Source: JBLRWS01 sp047921075 (GTDB taxonomy: Bacteria; Bacteroidota; Rhodothermia; Balneolales; Balneolaceae). From it: a stretch of DNA of 7,766 bases. Below, piece after piece: positions 5,900 to 7,766 of this stretch (position 1 is the stretch's first letter; each line of letters starts with the position of its first letter). A program made the position numbers and the translations under genes. The stretch lies in the NCBI GenBank assembly GCA_047921075.1, contig JBLRWS010000090.1:1-7766 (forward strand). Direction: 5' to 3'. The notes under the pieces are model-generated. The model made no database searches and was not told where the DNA came from. It saw nothing but the letters and a program-made list of their open reading frames with translations.

Positions 5900-7591
5900 A
5901 TGAAATTTTTGAATTTAGGCAGTAAATGGGTCACGGGTGTTTTTTTGTTTTTCGTGATTTTATATCTCGCCGGGTGTGATATTACCAACCCAACCGATGG
6001 TATCCGCGCTATACTAAACATGAAAGAGCGTACAACTACGGTGAGTGTTATCCTTTTTGATGCCGCCACAGATGAACCTGTTGGATTTGAACAAGGCCCT
6101 GATGTAAATATTACCATTACAGGCCCTGACAGCGATAGCATTATTGACCTGCTGAACCGCCCTACATCTTCTTTTGTATCATCCAGCGGGTTTATCTCGT
6201 TTGCCATATTGGACAATTTGGCCCTGGATGCATCAAGCCCTGTACGGTTTACCATCGAGGCCCAGGCGGAGGGGTATCTGCCGGTAAGTCAGTCGGTGTT
6301 TATTACATCAACAGGTAATAATCCCGTAGAAATTTACATGGTCGATATAAATAACCTGCCTGATGGGGTGTCTGTTGTTCAGAACATGCCCGTCGGAGCG
6401 TTGGATGCAGAAGGTAGAATAACTGATGAAATAGCGTTTGGGATAGATGTTTCTGGTAATGTATTTGGGGGTGCCGCGAGCAGTTCGGCACTACAAATGA
6501 ATGCGGTGGGAAGCTTGCAGGATGAGGAACCACCCGAGCCTCCGGTGGCAGCTATCGAACAGGGCGTGCGGTTCAGAATGCAGTCCGGTACTGTTATTAC
6601 TGATGCGAACGGTGTGGAGCTCTCAGGCAGCCTTCAGACTACGGTAAATTACTATAGCCCAAATTATCGGCGATTCTCCAATTTTGCTGAAGGAGTTATA
6701 GAAGGGCAAACAGGTGAGTATATTTTTACCCGTGCGGGGATTGTTGATATTGTTGTGAAAGATGAAAATGGCAGAATAGCCAAAAACTTTGATCCTGCAG
6801 CAGAAACCACGTTTACTTACCGGGATCAGTTTGGGATGTCATCCGGTTCAGTTATTTCGGGCTGGGGATCTGATCAATCGTGGCCCGATGTCTGGAACTC
6901 CGAAGGGGAAAAGCAAATAACCCAAATTGAAGATGCCTTTGGCCGGGATATGAACCAGACAGTTATGGAGCTGCCGCTTTTTCACAGATGGCAGCAACTG
7001 GCATTCAACATACCGGCCTGCCGCGAAGGCATAAGAATCAATCTGAGTGGTACAAACCTGCGTGTGCATGGTGATATAAGAAACGCTTCAACCGGCGCCT
7101 ATATCGGCAGTTTCCAGTCAACCGTTACCCGAAACCCGGAAACAGACGAAGTAACCGGTAATTTTATCCAGCTTAATCGGGTGCCGCGCGACCTTCCGTC
7201 AGTGCTATCCTTTTTTAATTTAAACGAAACCCCGCTCCAGGAAATAACGGTACAGAACCTGTGCGATACATCAATACAGAACGTTTCCATCAACAGCCCC
7301 GAATTTTCGGCTACGTTTAAAGGCAAAGGGGTTTGTGCGAATAATGACGATATTGAAGTGCGCCCGAACTTTCCCGTTCAGGTAAAATCTCGTTTTGGAA
7401 GATGGCGCAACGCCGGAGAATTAAAAAATGGCCAAATTATATTAACCCTTCCCGAACCCGAACTGTACACCTTTGGCGGGTATATTGAAGGCAGATTCAG
7501 GATTTATGATATCGATCTGACCAACGCAAACGAAGGGGATATTATTGAACGGGAAATCGATCTGCCGGAAGATGTGTGCGATGACCTGTAA
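5900..7591 (+). CDS. Predicted multidomain lipoprotein of unknown function
   Basis: The 563-residue protein has a lipoprotein signal peptide: basic start, hydrophobic stretch at about 11-22, lipobox LAGC with the lipidated Cys at 26. The residues after it are DITNPTD. No strong acidic export signal of the kind described for surface lipoproteins of Bacteroidota is obvious. Residues about 44-150 look like an Ig-like or carboxypeptidase-regulatory-like beta sandwich (TTTVSVILFDAATDEPV, later FTIEAQAEGYLPVSQSV). Residues 210-310 form a second beta-rich unit (VITDANGVELSGSL, then YIFTRAGIVDIVVKDENGRI). Later come WNSEGEKQI (332-340) and MELPLFHRWQQLAFNI. This layout recalls extracellular FAM171/CILP-like beta modules, but the match is weak. 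The C-terminal third carries four cysteines (374, 455, 479, 560) that could form disulfides outside the cytoplasm. It is the last gene of the probable operon. No enzymatic motif was found. Confidence 0.88.
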   Translation: MKFLNLGSKWVTGVFLFFVILYLAGCDITNPTDGIRAILNMKERTTTVSVILFDAATDEPVGFEQGPDVNITITGPDSDSIIDLLNRPTSSFVSSSGFISFAILDNLALDASSPVRFTIEAQAEGYLPVSQSVFITSTGNNPVEIYMVDINNLPDGVSVVQNMPVGALDAEGRITDEIAFGIDVSGNVFGGAASSSALQMNAVGSLQDEEPPEPPVAAIEQGVRFRMQSGTVITDANGVELSGSLQTTVNYYSPNYRRFSNFAEGVIEGQTGEYIFTRAGIVDIVVKDENGRIAKNFDPAAETTFTYRDQFGMSSGSVISGWGSDQSWPDVWNSEGEKQITQIEDAFGRDMNQTVMELPLFHRWQQLAFNIPACREGIRINLSGTNLRVHGDIRNASTGAYIGSFQSTVTRNPETDEVTGNFIQLNRVPRDLPSVLSFFNLNETPLQEITVQNLCDTSIQNVSINSPEFSATFKGKGVCANNDDIEVRPNFPVQVKSRFGRWRNAGELKNGQIILTLPEPELYTFGGYIEGRFRIYDIDLTNANEGDIIEREIDLPEDVCDDL

Positions 7592-7614
7592 AAGTTAAGC
7601 GCGGCAGGGTAGGC

Positions 7615-7632
7615 CAATCCCAAATTGGGTTG
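7615..7632. terminator. Imperfect hairpin between convergent genes, weak terminator candidate
   Basis: CAATCCCA and TGGGTTG-type arms form a stem of about 8 bp, with one T-G wobble (on the plus-strand transcript) and a 3-nt loop. It starts 24 bp after the stop codon of the lipoprotein gene. Only a broken T-rich stretch (GATGTTGGTTTG) follows on the plus strand, so this is not a textbook Rho-independent terminator. Its place between the end of the operon and the end of a possible minus-strand gene fits a shared terminator. Confidence 0.3.
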
Positions 7633-7707
7633 ATGTTGGTTTGAGCTTCCCCTCCTCTTTGACGCCCAACGTATTGTCAGCAACGGCCTGATGCTCAACG
7701 CCGCCCA

Positions 7708-7766
7708 TCACCTCCGCTCATACACCAGCACCTGCCACAGCGCCGTGCTGCCGTTGTAGTGCCGCT
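7708..7766 (-). CDS. Possible C-terminal end of a convergent gene, cut by the window edge
   Basis: On the minus strand one frame reads RHYNGSTALWQVLVYERR and then a TGA stop at 7710-7708. The other two minus frames give low-complexity Arg/Cys-rich or Ala/Gly-rich strings. The residue pattern (aromatic, hydrophobic beta strand, charged end) looks like a real protein C-terminus, of the kind seen as the last strand of many class I methyltransferases. Eighteen residues are too few to assign a family. The last 86 bases are about 65% G+C, clearly above the genes to the left. The start lies outside the window. Confidence 0.4.
   Translation of the reverse strand, partial: RHYNGSTALWQVLVYERR

Noticed and set aside
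5881..6255. 124-residue minus-strand open frame over the start of the lipoprotein gene
   Set aside because: It is entirely antisense to a gene with a clear lipobox and coding pattern, and its translation shows no domain or signal peptide.
7504..7698. 64-residue minus-strand open frame at the end of the lipoprotein gene
   Set aside because: It overlaps the well-supported lipoprotein gene in antisense, is Ser/Arg-rich and has no recognisable features. It reads as a shadow frame.
7640..7757. Plus-strand reading of the GC-rich tail as a short gene
   Set aside because: The frame starts just after a stop, has no plausible start codon context and ends in a stop near the edge. The minus-strand reading gives a more protein-like end.

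Overview
The window looks like chromosomal DNA from a member of the Bacteroidota/Balneolota-Rhodothermota group. The main evidence is the C-terminal end of the large first gene, which carries the motif NYPNPFNPSTSI, then YNVLGQRV, then a basic tail ending TRKMTLIK. This is the classic type A sorting domain of the type IX secretion system (T9SS). The wording 'YPNPFNPST' is especially common in Balneolaeota, Rhodothermaeota and Ignavibacteria relatives. Three further traits fit: AT-rich leaders without Shine-Dalgarno sequences, signal peptides ending in FSQ or VSAQ, and a moderate GC content. The species cannot be named from the sequence.

Layout. Positions 1-172 (minus strand) hold a decayed N-terminal piece of an IS1595/ISXO2-like transposase, running off the left edge and interrupted by an in-frame stop. 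Positions 173-307 are an AT-rich leader with a perfect 16-bp palindrome (204-219) and a small hairpin followed by six T (257-276). Three plus-strand genes then follow with short gaps of 34 and 41 bp. They are a 1617-residue T9SS cargo protein (308-5161), a 220-residue predicted outer-membrane beta-barrel (5196-5858) and a 563-residue lipoprotein (5900-7591). After them come an imperfect hairpin (7615-7632) and a markedly GC-rich tail. That tail contains what looks like the last 18 codons of a convergent minus-strand gene (stop at 7708-7710).

How the genes may work together. All three complete genes encode exported proteins with different envelope destinations: a signal peptide plus T9SS sorting domain, a signal peptide plus beta-barrel, and a lipobox. 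The short gaps and shared direction suggest one operon. The large protein combines about 14 propeller-type repeats, a GLUG-repeat segment, a beta-rich segment and the sorting domain, and contains no enzyme motif I can recognise. It therefore looks like a surface or secreted binding/adhesion protein. Whether the barrel and lipoprotein assist, anchor or display it is inference only. I found no CRISPR array, tRNA, rRNA, recognisable defence system or complete mobile element.
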